A DNA stretch of 64,000 nt from the NCBI GenBank assembly GCA_049515655.1, contig JBEKTW010000005.1, positions 62,001 through 126,000 of the forward strand, in the 5' to 3' direction. Both the position numbers and the translations under genes were made by a program. Under the pieces are notes generated by a model. The model was not told the origin of the DNA, did not search any database, and saw only the letters and a program-made list of their open reading frames with translations. Position 1 is the first letter of the stretch. Each line of letters starts with the position of its first letter. The DNA comes from JBEKTW01 sp049515655. Its GTDB lineage: Bacteria; Bacteroidota; Ignavibacteria; UBA10030; SZUA-254. Positions 33,067-40,935 of this stretch are shown here, in pieces.

Positions 33067-33246
33067 ATGAAATTCCTCAGTGACATTCGCTCGCGGCTCT
33101 CCATCATGGGTGAGCTATGGGCATTCATGCGAGTCCGGAAAAAGTGGTGGCTGGGCCCGATTATTTTCGTCCTGGTGCTCCTGGGCCTCGTCGTCGTCCT
33201 CACGGAAGGATCTGCGTTGGCTCCATTCATCTACACGTTATTCTAG
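33067..33246 (+). CDS. DUF5989 family small membrane protein
   Basis: A 59-residue protein beginning MKFLSDIRSRLSIMGELWAF and continuing MRVRKKWWLGPIIF, then one transmembrane helix (about 30-50) and a short ALAPFIYTLF tail. This matches the DUF5989 micro-protein family, which usually accompanies SxtJ and NodU-type carbamoyltransferases. Here it lies about 2.3 kb beyond the carbamoyltransferase, separated by the DUF2127, phosphofructokinase and pseudogene loci. It has its own promoter candidate. It is easily missed because of its size and because a longer spurious frame overlaps it. Confidence 0.82.
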   Translation: MKFLSDIRSRLSIMGELWAFMRVRKKWWLGPIIFVLVLLGLVVVLTEGSALAPFIYTLF

Positions 33247-33292
33247 GGCAACGCCGTACACTTCTGCCGGGCATCCGGATTCGAAGGTTATC

Positions 33293-34486
33293 ATGATAAG
33301 AGGGCTTCTCGCGATGTTCGTATCGCTTCTCACTGTTGCTCAAAGTTCCCACCCGCAAGCCTCCCCTGGCGGGCCGGGCCAATCGTTCGAATCGTTTCTG
33401 GCCAAAGTCCATGAAGCCCAGGACAGTCTCTCAAGGTCTCAACTCATTACGGAGTATCTTACCCATGCCAAGGTCCCGGTCGTCGAGGGCAACACTGCGT
33501 ACTTCCTCTACCGTGGGCAGGGCCACGCCATAGCAGTCCCGGGTGAATTGAACCACTGGAATCCTTCAGCTGCACTGATGCATCGCGTCGAAGGGACCGA
33601 CCTCTTCTTACGCAAGGAAAAGATTCCCATGAACGGCAGAGTGGAGTACAAGCTGTGGGTCGATAGCACCTGGATCCTCGACCCTCTGAACTCGTTGCGG
33701 TCAGTCGGTGGACTCGGAGAAAACTCGGACCTCTGGATGCCGGAGTATGCCCCACCGCAAGACATTGTCGAGAACCCAAGCGTTTCTCACGGAAGAATTG
33801 ATACGATTTGGTTCGTCAGCAAGGCCCTGAACCGAACCCATCCTGTCTTTGTGTACGTCCCCCAGGGCGAATATAAAGGGAAAGAACTTCCGGCAGTATA
33901 CGTCCTTGACGGAGGCGAATACCTCTCTCTGGGCAGGATGAACATTATCCTCGACAATTTGATCTCCGCGCACAGGATTGAGCCGATTCTGGGTGTATTC
34001 GTCGACCCTCGAACCGACTTGCATAACAGCAACACGAATTATCGCATGTCGGATTACGGGGCGAGCGATACATTCCTGCTCTTCCTGTCGCAGGAGCTTA
34101 TCCCGTTCATCAACAAGAACTACACGGCATCGGATTCGGCAAGCAAACGCGCGATCATCGGGGCATCGATGGGAGGCTTGATGGCCACGTACACCGCGCT
34201 CAAACAGCCGGAACAATTCGTTAACTGCGCCGCGCAATCTCCGGCTTATTTCCAGGCCGACAGCGCGATCATCAAGTTCCTGCGGACAGTTTCAAAAGCT
34301 GATATCAACGCTTACATCGGAACGGGAACAATTCACGACACCGAAATTGAGGCAAGGCTCGTCAGCAATCTGTTGGAGAAGAGAGGTGCCCGGGTGCACT
34401 ATACGGAATTCCCCGAAGGGCACAATTGGACTAACTGGCGGGCAAGGATCAGAGAGATTCTGGAGTACTTCTTTCCAGCCCGTTGA
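33293..34486 (+). CDS. Secreted esterase (enterochelin-esterase/antigen-85-like alpha/beta hydrolase) with N-terminal E-set domain
   Basis: A 397-residue exported hydrolase. The signal peptide is MIRGLLAMFVSLLTVAQS. Residues about 60-150 look like a CBM48/E-set module (VPGELNHWNPSAALMHRV). The catalytic domain has LPAVYVLDGGEY, nucleophile Ser292 in IIGASMGG, Asp349 as a candidate acid, and His377 in EGHNWTNW. The open frame reaches back to 33080, but that start lies inside the DUF5989 gene; ATG 33293 gives the signal peptide. It converges on malG with 3 bp between. A role in deacylating sugars or siderophore esters is possible but not shown. Confidence 0.85.
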   Translation: MIRGLLAMFVSLLTVAQSSHPQASPGGPGQSFESFLAKVHEAQDSLSRSQLITEYLTHAKVPVVEGNTAYFLYRGQGHAIAVPGELNHWNPSAALMHRVEGTDLFLRKEKIPMNGRVEYKLWVDSTWILDPLNSLRSVGGLGENSDLWMPEYAPPQDIVENPSVSHGRIDTIWFVSKALNRTHPVFVYVPQGEYKGKELPAVYVLDGGEYLSLGRMNIILDNLISAHRIEPILGVFVDPRTDLHNSNTNYRMSDYGASDTFLLFLSQELIPFINKNYTASDSASKRAIIGASMGGLMATYTALKQPEQFVNCAAQSPAYFQADSAIIKFLRTVSKADINAYIGTGTIHDTEIEARLVSNLLEKRGARVHYTEFPEGHNWTNWRARIREILEYFFPAR

Positions 34487-34489
34487 GGC

Positions 34490-35332
34490 CTACCCCTTCA
34501 CGCTCCCAAGCGTGAGTCCGGAAACCAGCCAGCGGCTCAAGACCAGGAACAAAACAACGACCGGAACCATCACGACGAGGGATGCCGCACCGTACAATCC
34601 CCACTCGGTCGACATGTTCGATTCAAACGACTTAAGCCCGAGCGGTAGCGTCCACAAAGCCGAATCCTGCAATATCTGCGCTGCGACGATGTACTCAGAC
34701 CACGCCGTCATGAACGAAAATAATCCGGTGATCACCAATGCGGGGGCCGCAAGCGGCAAAATGATCTTGTAGAAGGCCTGGAATTGGTTGCAGCCGTCAA
34801 TACGAGCCGCTTCTTCCAGGCTCGTCGGAATCGTATCGTAGTATCCCTTCATGGTCCAGATGCAAAATGGAAGTGCCGTCGCCGTGTACGTGATGATTAA
34901 ACCGAAATAGGTATTGATCAACCCGAAGTAGATCAACATAATGTACAGCGGCAGAAGCAGCATCGTGGCAGGAAACATCTGTGTGACGAGCAGGCTCAGC
35001 AGTCCGGTCCTCTTGCCGACGAAACTGAATCGAGAAAAGGCGTAACCGGCCATCGCCGCCAGAATAACTCCGGTGAGTGTGACGGTAACGGATACGAGCG
35101 TGCTGTTGCTCACCCACAGTAGAAAGGGTCGTTCAGTAAAAAGCGCAACGTAGGATTTCAGTGTCGCACCGCGGGGAATAAGCTCCAGCGACGTCGAGAG
35201 AAGTTTATCCGTCGGGCGCAGGGAAATCGTTACGACCTGGAACACCGGATAGACCGCAACAACGACAAAGACAAGGAGGATAACGTGCGTCAGTATCCTG
35301 ACGAATAGTCTTTTTACTTTTCTCGCTTTCAT
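34490..35332 (-). CDS. Maltodextrin-type ABC transporter permease (MalG-like)
   Basis: A 280-residue inner-membrane permease with six hydrophobic helices. The EAA loop that docks the ATPase reads EEAARIDGCNQFQAF, followed by ILPLAAPAL. The N-terminus KRLFVRILTHVILLVFVVV is typical of MalG. The open frame extends to 35593, but the MalG-like start is ATG 35332 and the longer form would overlap malF. It is the last gene of the leftward starch operon. The closing residues (SRWLVSGLTLGSVKG) match the MalG C-terminus, which contacts the ATPase. No MalK-type ATPase is in the window. Confidence 0.92.
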   Translation of the reverse strand: MKARKVKRLFVRILTHVILLVFVVVAVYPVFQVVTISLRPTDKLLSTSLELIPRGATLKSYVALFTERPFLLWVSNSTLVSVTVTLTGVILAAMAGYAFSRFSFVGKRTGLLSLLVTQMFPATMLLLPLYIMLIYFGLINTYFGLIITYTATALPFCIWTMKGYYDTIPTSLEEAARIDGCNQFQAFYKIILPLAAPALVITGLFSFMTAWSEYIVAAQILQDSALWTLPLGLKSFESNMSTEWGLYGAASLVVMVPVVVLFLVLSRWLVSGLTLGSVKG

Positions 35333-35369
35333 CCTTTCTCTCTTTGAAAATCCACAATCGACACTCCGT

Positions 35370-35386
35370 CCCGCACTCCGTGCGGG
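35370..35386 (-). promoter_or_regulatory. Stem-loop between malF and malG
   Basis: CCCGCAC (35370-35376) and GTGCGGG (35380-35386) form a perfect 7-bp stem with a 3-nt loop in the 85-bp gap between malF and malG. There is no U-tract. It could stabilise the upstream transcript or mark a dispersed repeat. Confidence 0.45.
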
Positions 35387-35417
35387 ATTTCCGCTTCGCT
35401 CCAACAATCCGCAATCA

Positions 35418-36311
35418 TCAGTACGCCGCCTCCGTGGCCCGTGCTTTGCGCATAAATGCCACGCTAAAGAGCAGGAGGATGAAGAATATGACCATCGACA
35501 TTGCCGCTGCATACCCGTACCGATACAGGTTGAATGCGGCTTTGTACACAAACGAGACCAGGATGTGCGTCTTGTCGGACGGTTCGCCGGCATTGCTCAC
35601 CAGCCAAACGATATTCAGATTATTGAACGTCCACACAATCCCGAGCGTGATTGCCGGAACCATGACCGGTCGAATGAGCGGAAGTGTTATATTGCGCAAC
35701 TTGTGATACCAGGAAGCCCCGTCGATATCCGCGGCTTCGTACAATTCGTGCGGGATGCTCTGGAGCGCTCCGAGTGCAACGACCATCATGAACGGAAAAC
35801 CGAGCCACACGTTTGTCAGGATGCAGGCGAGGAATGCTTCCGTCGGACTCTTCAGCCATTCCACCGCAGGCAAATGCAGGTATTTTGTGATGACGAGATT
35901 AATGGAACCGTACTCATAGTTGAACATTCCACGCCACGTCAACGCAACGATGTACTGTGGAATCGCCCACGGCAGGATTAAGAGTGTCCGGTACACCGAC
36001 CGGCCCCGAATCTTTTGATTCAGGAGAAGCGCGAGGAAAACGCCGAATACAACGTGGAACAACACATTCACCACTGTCCAGATGATCGTCTTGAGGAAAA
36101 TTCCATAAAAGTTCGGTTCCGTAGTCTCCGTGAACACTTTAACGTACTGTTTGAACCCGATGAGATGCCAATCCTTGATGTGACTCAGGTTCATATTGGA
36201 AAAGGAGATGACAACGTTGTAGATAAACGGATAGAACACAACCCCGAAAAGAATCAGGAAGGCCGGCGCGACGAAGAGAAGTATGAAGATATTTCGGTAA
36301 ATCCTGTTCAT
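35418..36311 (-). CDS. Maltodextrin-type ABC transporter permease (MalF-like)
   Basis: A 297-residue inner-membrane permease with six helices. The EAA loop reads ELYEAADIDGASWYHKL, followed by NITLPLIRPV. The signature ILPWAIPQYIVALTWRGMFN in the middle is typical of MalF-like subunits. It pairs with MalG to form the translocation pore. The gene start follows directly after the low-complexity tract 36312-36602, which separates it from the binding-protein gene of the same operon. Confidence 0.93.
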   Translation of the reverse strand: MNRIYRNIFILLFVAPAFLILFGVVFYPFIYNVVISFSNMNLSHIKDWHLIGFKQYVKVFTETTEPNFYGIFLKTIIWTVVNVLFHVVFGVFLALLLNQKIRGRSVYRTLLILPWAIPQYIVALTWRGMFNYEYGSINLVITKYLHLPAVEWLKSPTEAFLACILTNVWLGFPFMMVVALGALQSIPHELYEAADIDGASWYHKLRNITLPLIRPVMVPAITLGIVWTFNNLNIVWLVSNAGEPSDKTHILVSFVYKAAFNLYRYGYAAAMSMVIFFILLLFSVAFMRKARATEAAY

Positions 36312-36602
36312 GTCAATTGGGAAAAGCGTTCTTGGTTGTTGGTTATTAGTTCTTAGTTCTTAGTTATTAGTTATTGGTTCTTCGTCATTGGTCACTGGTC
36401 ATTCGTCATTGGTTCTTGCTTCTTGCCTCTTGCTCCTGGCCTCAGGCTTCTCATCTTCTCATAATCTCACGACCGCCATTACCCGTCTATCTCATCATCT
36501 CAACTACTCCATCACTCCATTTATCCATTACTCCATCCCCCCTTCTCCCTTTCACCGATTCACCCCATCTCCCCTTCATCTTTTCATACTTCATCATCTT
36601 CC
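36312..36602 (-). repeat. Low-complexity word-repeat tract between the binding-protein gene and malF
   Basis: Read on the minus strand, this 291-bp spacer contains, in order, 'gatggggtgaa' and 'atggagtaatgg' words, then 'aggccaggagcaagagg', then 'aagaaccaatgacgaatgacc', then 'aataactaataactaag', ending about 20 bp before the malF ATG. The order and orientation match 8810-9066. The gap splits an otherwise tight operon. There is no open frame or strong hairpin. Confidence 0.85.
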
Positions 36603-37814
36603 TTACTCATTCATCTCGGCAATTTTCCTTATCGCCGTGATCTGCATGTCGTATGCCGCCTGGCGCGGCGTTTTCGCACCGCCAAGGACGGCCTGGTAAC
36701 TGGGCCTCATCGCATCCCAGATTGCGCGTAACTCCGGGACAACAGGCATCGGCCGGCCGCGCTCGATTTGCTTCTCCGAATTAATGAGAATGTCGTCGTT
36801 TTTGATGAACGGGTCGTCGTACAGCGACGTCCGCGTCGGCATCGTGGTGAGGGCCTTCGCCGTCTGCAATTGAATCTCCGGCCGCATCATAAATTTCAGG
36901 AATTCCACAATCAACGGGACTTTCTCTTTCGGGACATTGACGTTGATCGAATATCCCTTCGGAGAGATCATCGGCGCACACCACAGACCGGTCTTGCTGA
37001 TTTTTGGAAGCGGCGCAACCCCGATGTCAATTCCCGACTTGCGATATCCCGACCAGGACCAATCGCCGTTGATAATCATTGCCGCTTTCCCGTCCTTGAA
37101 CAGCGCATCTGCCACGTTGTAATCGGCTTCGGCAGGAATTATTTGGTATTTGTCGCGGAGATCCTTGATAAACTGCAGTCCTTCGATATTGCTCTCCGTA
37201 TTAAGTGTCGGGGCGCCGCTGTCATTCATCACCCATCCTCCGAAACCGCTCAGGAACGGGATGTAAAAGTAGGGCTCGGTGTAATTCCACACCAGGCCGT
37301 ACCGATCAACTTTCCCGTCTTTGTACACCATGAGCTTCTTGCAAAGATCGATCAGCTCAACATCCGTCTCGGGCGGTTTCTGGACAAGTTTCTTGTTGTA
37401 CACAAGCGTAAGATGATTTCCCAGTTTATCGGCGATCTGGTAGAGATGACCCTTGTACCACGTCAGCGCCTTGGGATTAAACGAATCCAGCCACTCTTTC
37501 TCAAAAAGACTATCCAGGGGAAGGATGATGTTCATCACCTGAAACGGCCCGACCTGGTCGGATGGACCGTATACTAAATCGGGGCCCTGGCCTGCGATTG
37601 CGGCGACGATGAAGCCGGAACGCAGCTCTTCAGTCTCCTTGTAGACTGCCTCAACGCGGACATCAGGATGGAGTTTCATGAATTGGTTCATCTGGTCTTC
37701 GAGAATCTCCCGTTCATCCACGCGCATCTGATGCCAGATGACGATCCGATGCGGGTCAACGTGTCGCGTGCAAGCGTTCAGCGACAAAATGATAAGAAAA
37801 GAGAGGAACCTCAC
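36603..37814 (-). CDS. Sugar ABC transporter substrate-binding lipoprotein (family 1, MalE-like)
   Basis: A 403-residue lipoprotein that should capture maltodextrins in the periplasm for MalFG. The GTG at 37814 starts a lipoprotein signal (RFLSFLIILSLNAC) with lipobox LNAC. The frame extends to 37973, but that would overlap the amylase gene and bury the signal. The body has the solute-binding fold (IVIWHQMRVDEREILEDQM, GDWSWSGYRKSGIDIGVAPLP). It lies 59 bp after the T9SS amylase gene. The ligand is inferred from the neighbouring amylases. Confidence 0.88.
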   Translation of the reverse strand: MRFLSFLIILSLNACTRHVDPHRIVIWHQMRVDEREILEDQMNQFMKLHPDVRVEAVYKETEELRSGFIVAAIAGQGPDLVYGPSDQVGPFQVMNIILPLDSLFEKEWLDSFNPKALTWYKGHLYQIADKLGNHLTLVYNKKLVQKPPETDVELIDLCKKLMVYKDGKVDRYGLVWNYTEPYFYIPFLSGFGGWVMNDSGAPTLNTESNIEGLQFIKDLRDKYQIIPAEADYNVADALFKDGKAAMIINGDWSWSGYRKSGIDIGVAPLPKISKTGLWCAPMISPKGYSINVNVPKEKVPLIVEFLKFMMRPEIQLQTAKALTTMPTRTSLYDDPFIKNDDILINSEKQIERGRPMPVVPELRAIWDAMRPSYQAVLGGAKTPRQAAYDMQITAIRKIAEMNE

Positions 37815-37873
37815 GAGGGTTCCGGACACGTGGAAGGATATGGTCTTCGCAGACAAGAAAATACGGTCGATAG

Positions 37874-40800
37874 TCAACGGATGAGCAACATTTTCCGCAT
37901 GATCCGGACATTCTCCGATGTGAGCTGGTAGAAGTACACGCCGCTCGCCACGCCGTTCCGCGGGACATCCCAAACCGCGACATGATGCCCGGGTGACTGC
38001 GCTGAATTGACAAGGGTTGCCACTTCGCGCCCCAGGACGTCGTAGACTTTCAACGTTACGTTCGATCGTGTTGGCACGTCAAACTCTATCCTCGTCGTCG
38101 GATTAAACGGATTGGGATAGTTCTGGTAAAGCACAAACTGCCGGGGAACACTGACTGCTGATGTTTTCACATCTGTGATCGGAGGAAGGAGAAGGGTATG
38201 CGTCGTTTCGTCGAGAACGAGGACAGTCGAGCCGTACGCCTGGAGGTTGACGGAAAGCGTCGCTGACCCTGCATCGAACGTTATATTGTACACAGTGTCG
38301 TTATAGAGGTCACTGGCATAGTAGGTTCGACCGTTCACCACACCATGAGAGAAAAACACATTCGGTGTTCCACTTGTGGTAAGAGTAACGCTCGCTCCCT
38401 GTGGATTGGAATCGAAATTCGAAAGCACAATGCCATTGAGGTCATTCAAAGGACGCGTGTAACCCAGGACGAAGTTGTTGCCTGTGGTAACCCTGATTTG
38501 CTGTTGGGTCCAGAACGGAGAAAACTGGGCTCTCATCTGGGCAAGCTTCTGATAATGTGGCTGGAGAGACACTTTCCCATTATAAGTCCAGTCGATCACG
38601 CTGCGATTGCGCGCTTCCTTCGCTCCCGTTATGCCGAATCCCCAACCGACTTCCTGCCCCGAGTAGACCAGCGGAATGCCCACGGAGGTCAGTACAATTG
38701 ACGACACCGGCATCGTTTTCGCAAACGAACCGTACACGTACGCGATGCGGTCTTCATCCTGGTCTTCCAGGAATCGCATGAAGTATGCATTCGGCCCCGG
38801 CTCAAAACCCATGGTCGTCGATCCTCCGTTGAGCAGGTAGAAATTCAACGTGTTGATCTGAGGACCGGATGAATAGAAGTTCTGAATGCCATTATGGAAC
38901 AGGTTCCAGTCATAACCCGCGTCGACACCGCCGGACCGGTCGCCGTAAACAACCTCCGTACCGATTCCCGTACCGTCCGTTTCCCCGAGGAGAAACACAT
39001 CGGGCTTGATGTGCTTCAGTGCCGTCCGGACCGGCTGCCCCATCTCATTCTCGCCGCCATTGCCGCCGTTCGCCCGGCTGTGCGGTCCCCAATAAACGTC
39101 AAAACGAAACCCGTCGACACCCATTTCTTTCACCCACCATTTGTAGACGTCGACCATGTAGTTGCGGGCATCGAGGTCGGACCAGTTGTAGTTCAACAGC
39201 ATATCTCCGAATGCATAGTATCGCACGAACAGGCTGTCATCGGTGTACGCCTCCGTGAGGTCCGGGTGATAGTTCGGATTCGTGATCAACTGATGCTGAT
39301 AAAAATTCCAGTACCTGGAGTTCTTTCGAAAGCTCCGGATGTCGAGGACAAACGGATGCATCGAGCTCGTATGATTCGGCGTGATATCCTGAATCACTTT
39401 GAGACCTAACTGGTGTGCCCTCGCTACAAAGTTTTTGAAATCTTCATTTGAACCGTATTCCGGAGCGACATCATAGAAATCGACAATGTTGTAACCTGTC
39501 CCGTACATATTGTCCATGGGAGACGCGTTCTTCATGACAGGCATGATCCAGACGATATTGTATCCCATGCTCTTGATGTAATCGAGCCGCGGCAGCGCAG
39601 CATTAATCGTGCCTTCCGTTGTGGCCGATTTGAAAAAGAGCAGGTACATTCGCCCCCGGTTGACCCACGACGGGTTGCTCGCCAGCGTTGGATAGGACAC
39701 TGTCCCGTCGCCGTTGACCGTAAAGTAGTTTCTCGTCGTATCCTTATTACCGTCGGGGTCGGTGGCTATGAGACCAAAATAGTATTCTCCGGAAATTGAG
39801 GGTTTGGAAATTGAAATCTGTCCGGCGGTCGAACCGGAAACACCCGTGACCGCAGAAGGGTTTGCAGGGTCAACGGACCAGGAGTACGTGAGCAACGCCG
39901 ACTGCCCTGAATCCGGGTCGGCGCTCGAGAGGGCACTTAACCGTAAGCCACCGCTTGAATCCGAAAACGATATGTTGGCCCATGGTGAGTGATTCATCTT
40001 CCGGTAGATCGTGACGGGCGCTGAAACCATTGGCGCTCCCGCCGAGTCCGTCACAACGGAGAAGACATTCGAGCCTTCCAGAAGGGATGCGGAATATGTA
40101 AACGATTTTCCGGCTGCCGAGACCAGGAATGTATCCGTGCTGTTGCGAACTATGCTCACCGACGTGATTGTGCTGTCGTTCACACTGCCGTAGAGCGTCC
40201 ATTGGGACTCCCATGTCGTGATCGGAGACTGATTGAGCAACTGGACAAATCCACTTTGTACATAAAAGAGAACTGTGTCGGCATTCGCTCCTCCTGCGAG
40301 CGTCTCGGCATGCAGGATTGCCGTATGACTCCCGTTGGGAAGCGGCGAAATGGGAGTATAGATAAACTGCATGGTGGTGAAATTATACATCGAGCCGAGC
40401 TGAGTGTACACCGTTCCATCAACCGTCAACGACAATGACGATGTATCTACGACAGAAGCCACTTTCGGAAAAATGTAGGCTGAGATAGTCGGAACCGACG
40501 TATTGACGACAGGATTGCGTTGATTTGGAATAAAGTGAAAAATCGTCGGGTCTTTGATAAAGAGATACGAGTTACCAGCGTCAGACAAATTGACGCGCTG
40601 GTTCAGGGGATCACTCAGCCAGCATGTAGAGCACCCATTCTCGTTGAACTTGTACTGATACGCGCCGGCAATATGGCTTGTCGACCCACCTCCGACCTTC
40701 AGCCGCACCCATTTGTACCATATCCCTGAAACAGGATCCTTCGTCATGCTCCATTGTGGATTGGGATATATCACCCCCTGGTTATTGTTTGCCCAATTAT

Positions 40801-40930
40801 TGAATTCACCTGGAAGATACACGCTACCCGGACTTGACGGAGACTTGTACGTGAAATACACGTCCACGCTGTCCTGGGAAAAAGCCATCTGGATTCCCAG
40901 GAGAATCAATACTGCCGCTCCAGCTCTCAT
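37874..40930 (-). CDS. T9SS-exported multidomain alpha-amylase (GH13)
   Basis: A 1018-residue extracellular amylase. A signal peptide (MRAGAAVLILLGIQMAFSQ) is followed by an E-set/CBM-like domain (PGEFNNWANNNQG), Ig-like regions to about 430, and a GH13 barrel with Asp611 (GFRFDVYWG), Glu650 (LLGETDGTG) and an EDQDEDR segment for the third acid. The last 85 residues are a T9SS type A sorting domain (YQNYPNPFNPTTRIEFDVP, ending VRIMRKMLLIR). It should be exposed on the cell surface or released, producing oligosaccharides for the ABC importer encoded downstream. The gene before it ends 5 bp upstream. Confidence 0.93.
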   Translation of the reverse strand: MRAGAAVLILLGIQMAFSQDSVDVYFTYKSPSSPGSVYLPGEFNNWANNNQGVIYPNPQWSMTKDPVSGIWYKWVRLKVGGGSTSHIAGAYQYKFNENGCSTCWLSDPLNQRVNLSDAGNSYLFIKDPTIFHFIPNQRNPVVNTSVPTISAYIFPKVASVVDTSSLSLTVDGTVYTQLGSMYNFTTMQFIYTPISPLPNGSHTAILHAETLAGGANADTVLFYVQSGFVQLLNQSPITTWESQWTLYGSVNDSTITSVSIVRNSTDTFLVSAAGKSFTYSASLLEGSNVFSVVTDSAGAPMVSAPVTIYRKMNHSPWANISFSDSSGGLRLSALSSADPDSGQSALLTYSWSVDPANPSAVTGVSGSTAGQISISKPSISGEYYFGLIATDPDGNKDTTRNYFTVNGDGTVSYPTLASNPSWVNRGRMYLLFFKSATTEGTINAALPRLDYIKSMGYNIVWIMPVMKNASPMDNMYGTGYNIVDFYDVAPEYGSNEDFKNFVARAHQLGLKVIQDITPNHTSSMHPFVLDIRSFRKNSRYWNFYQHQLITNPNYHPDLTEAYTDDSLFVRYYAFGDMLLNYNWSDLDARNYMVDVYKWWVKEMGVDGFRFDVYWGPHSRANGGNGGENEMGQPVRTALKHIKPDVFLLGETDGTGIGTEVVYGDRSGGVDAGYDWNLFHNGIQNFYSSGPQINTLNFYLLNGGSTTMGFEPGPNAYFMRFLEDQDEDRIAYVYGSFAKTMPVSSIVLTSVGIPLVYSGQEVGWGFGITGAKEARNRSVIDWTYNGKVSLQPHYQKLAQMRAQFSPFWTQQQIRVTTGNNFVLGYTRPLNDLNGIVLSNFDSNPQGASVTLTTSGTPNVFFSHGVVNGRTYYASDLYNDTVYNITFDAGSATLSVNLQAYGSTVLVLDETTHTLLLPPITDVKTSAVSVPRQFVLYQNYPNPFNPTTRIEFDVPTRSNVTLKVYDVLGREVATLVNSAQSPGHHVAVWDVPRNGVASGVYFYQLTSENVRIMRKMLLIR

Positions 40931-40935
40931 TGGGC

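Noticed and set aside
33080..33292. N-terminal extension of the esterase
   Set aside because: This stretch is the alternative frame of the DUF5989 gene. The esterase signal peptide starts at 33293.
35333..35593. N-terminal extension of the MalG-like permease
   Set aside because: It overlaps the malF 3' end out of frame, and its composition is Arg/Ser-rich shadow sequence.
37815..37973. N-terminal extension of the sugar-binding lipoprotein
   Set aside because: It overlaps the amylase gene and would bury the lipoprotein signal. The GTG at 37814 gives a normal signal and lipobox.
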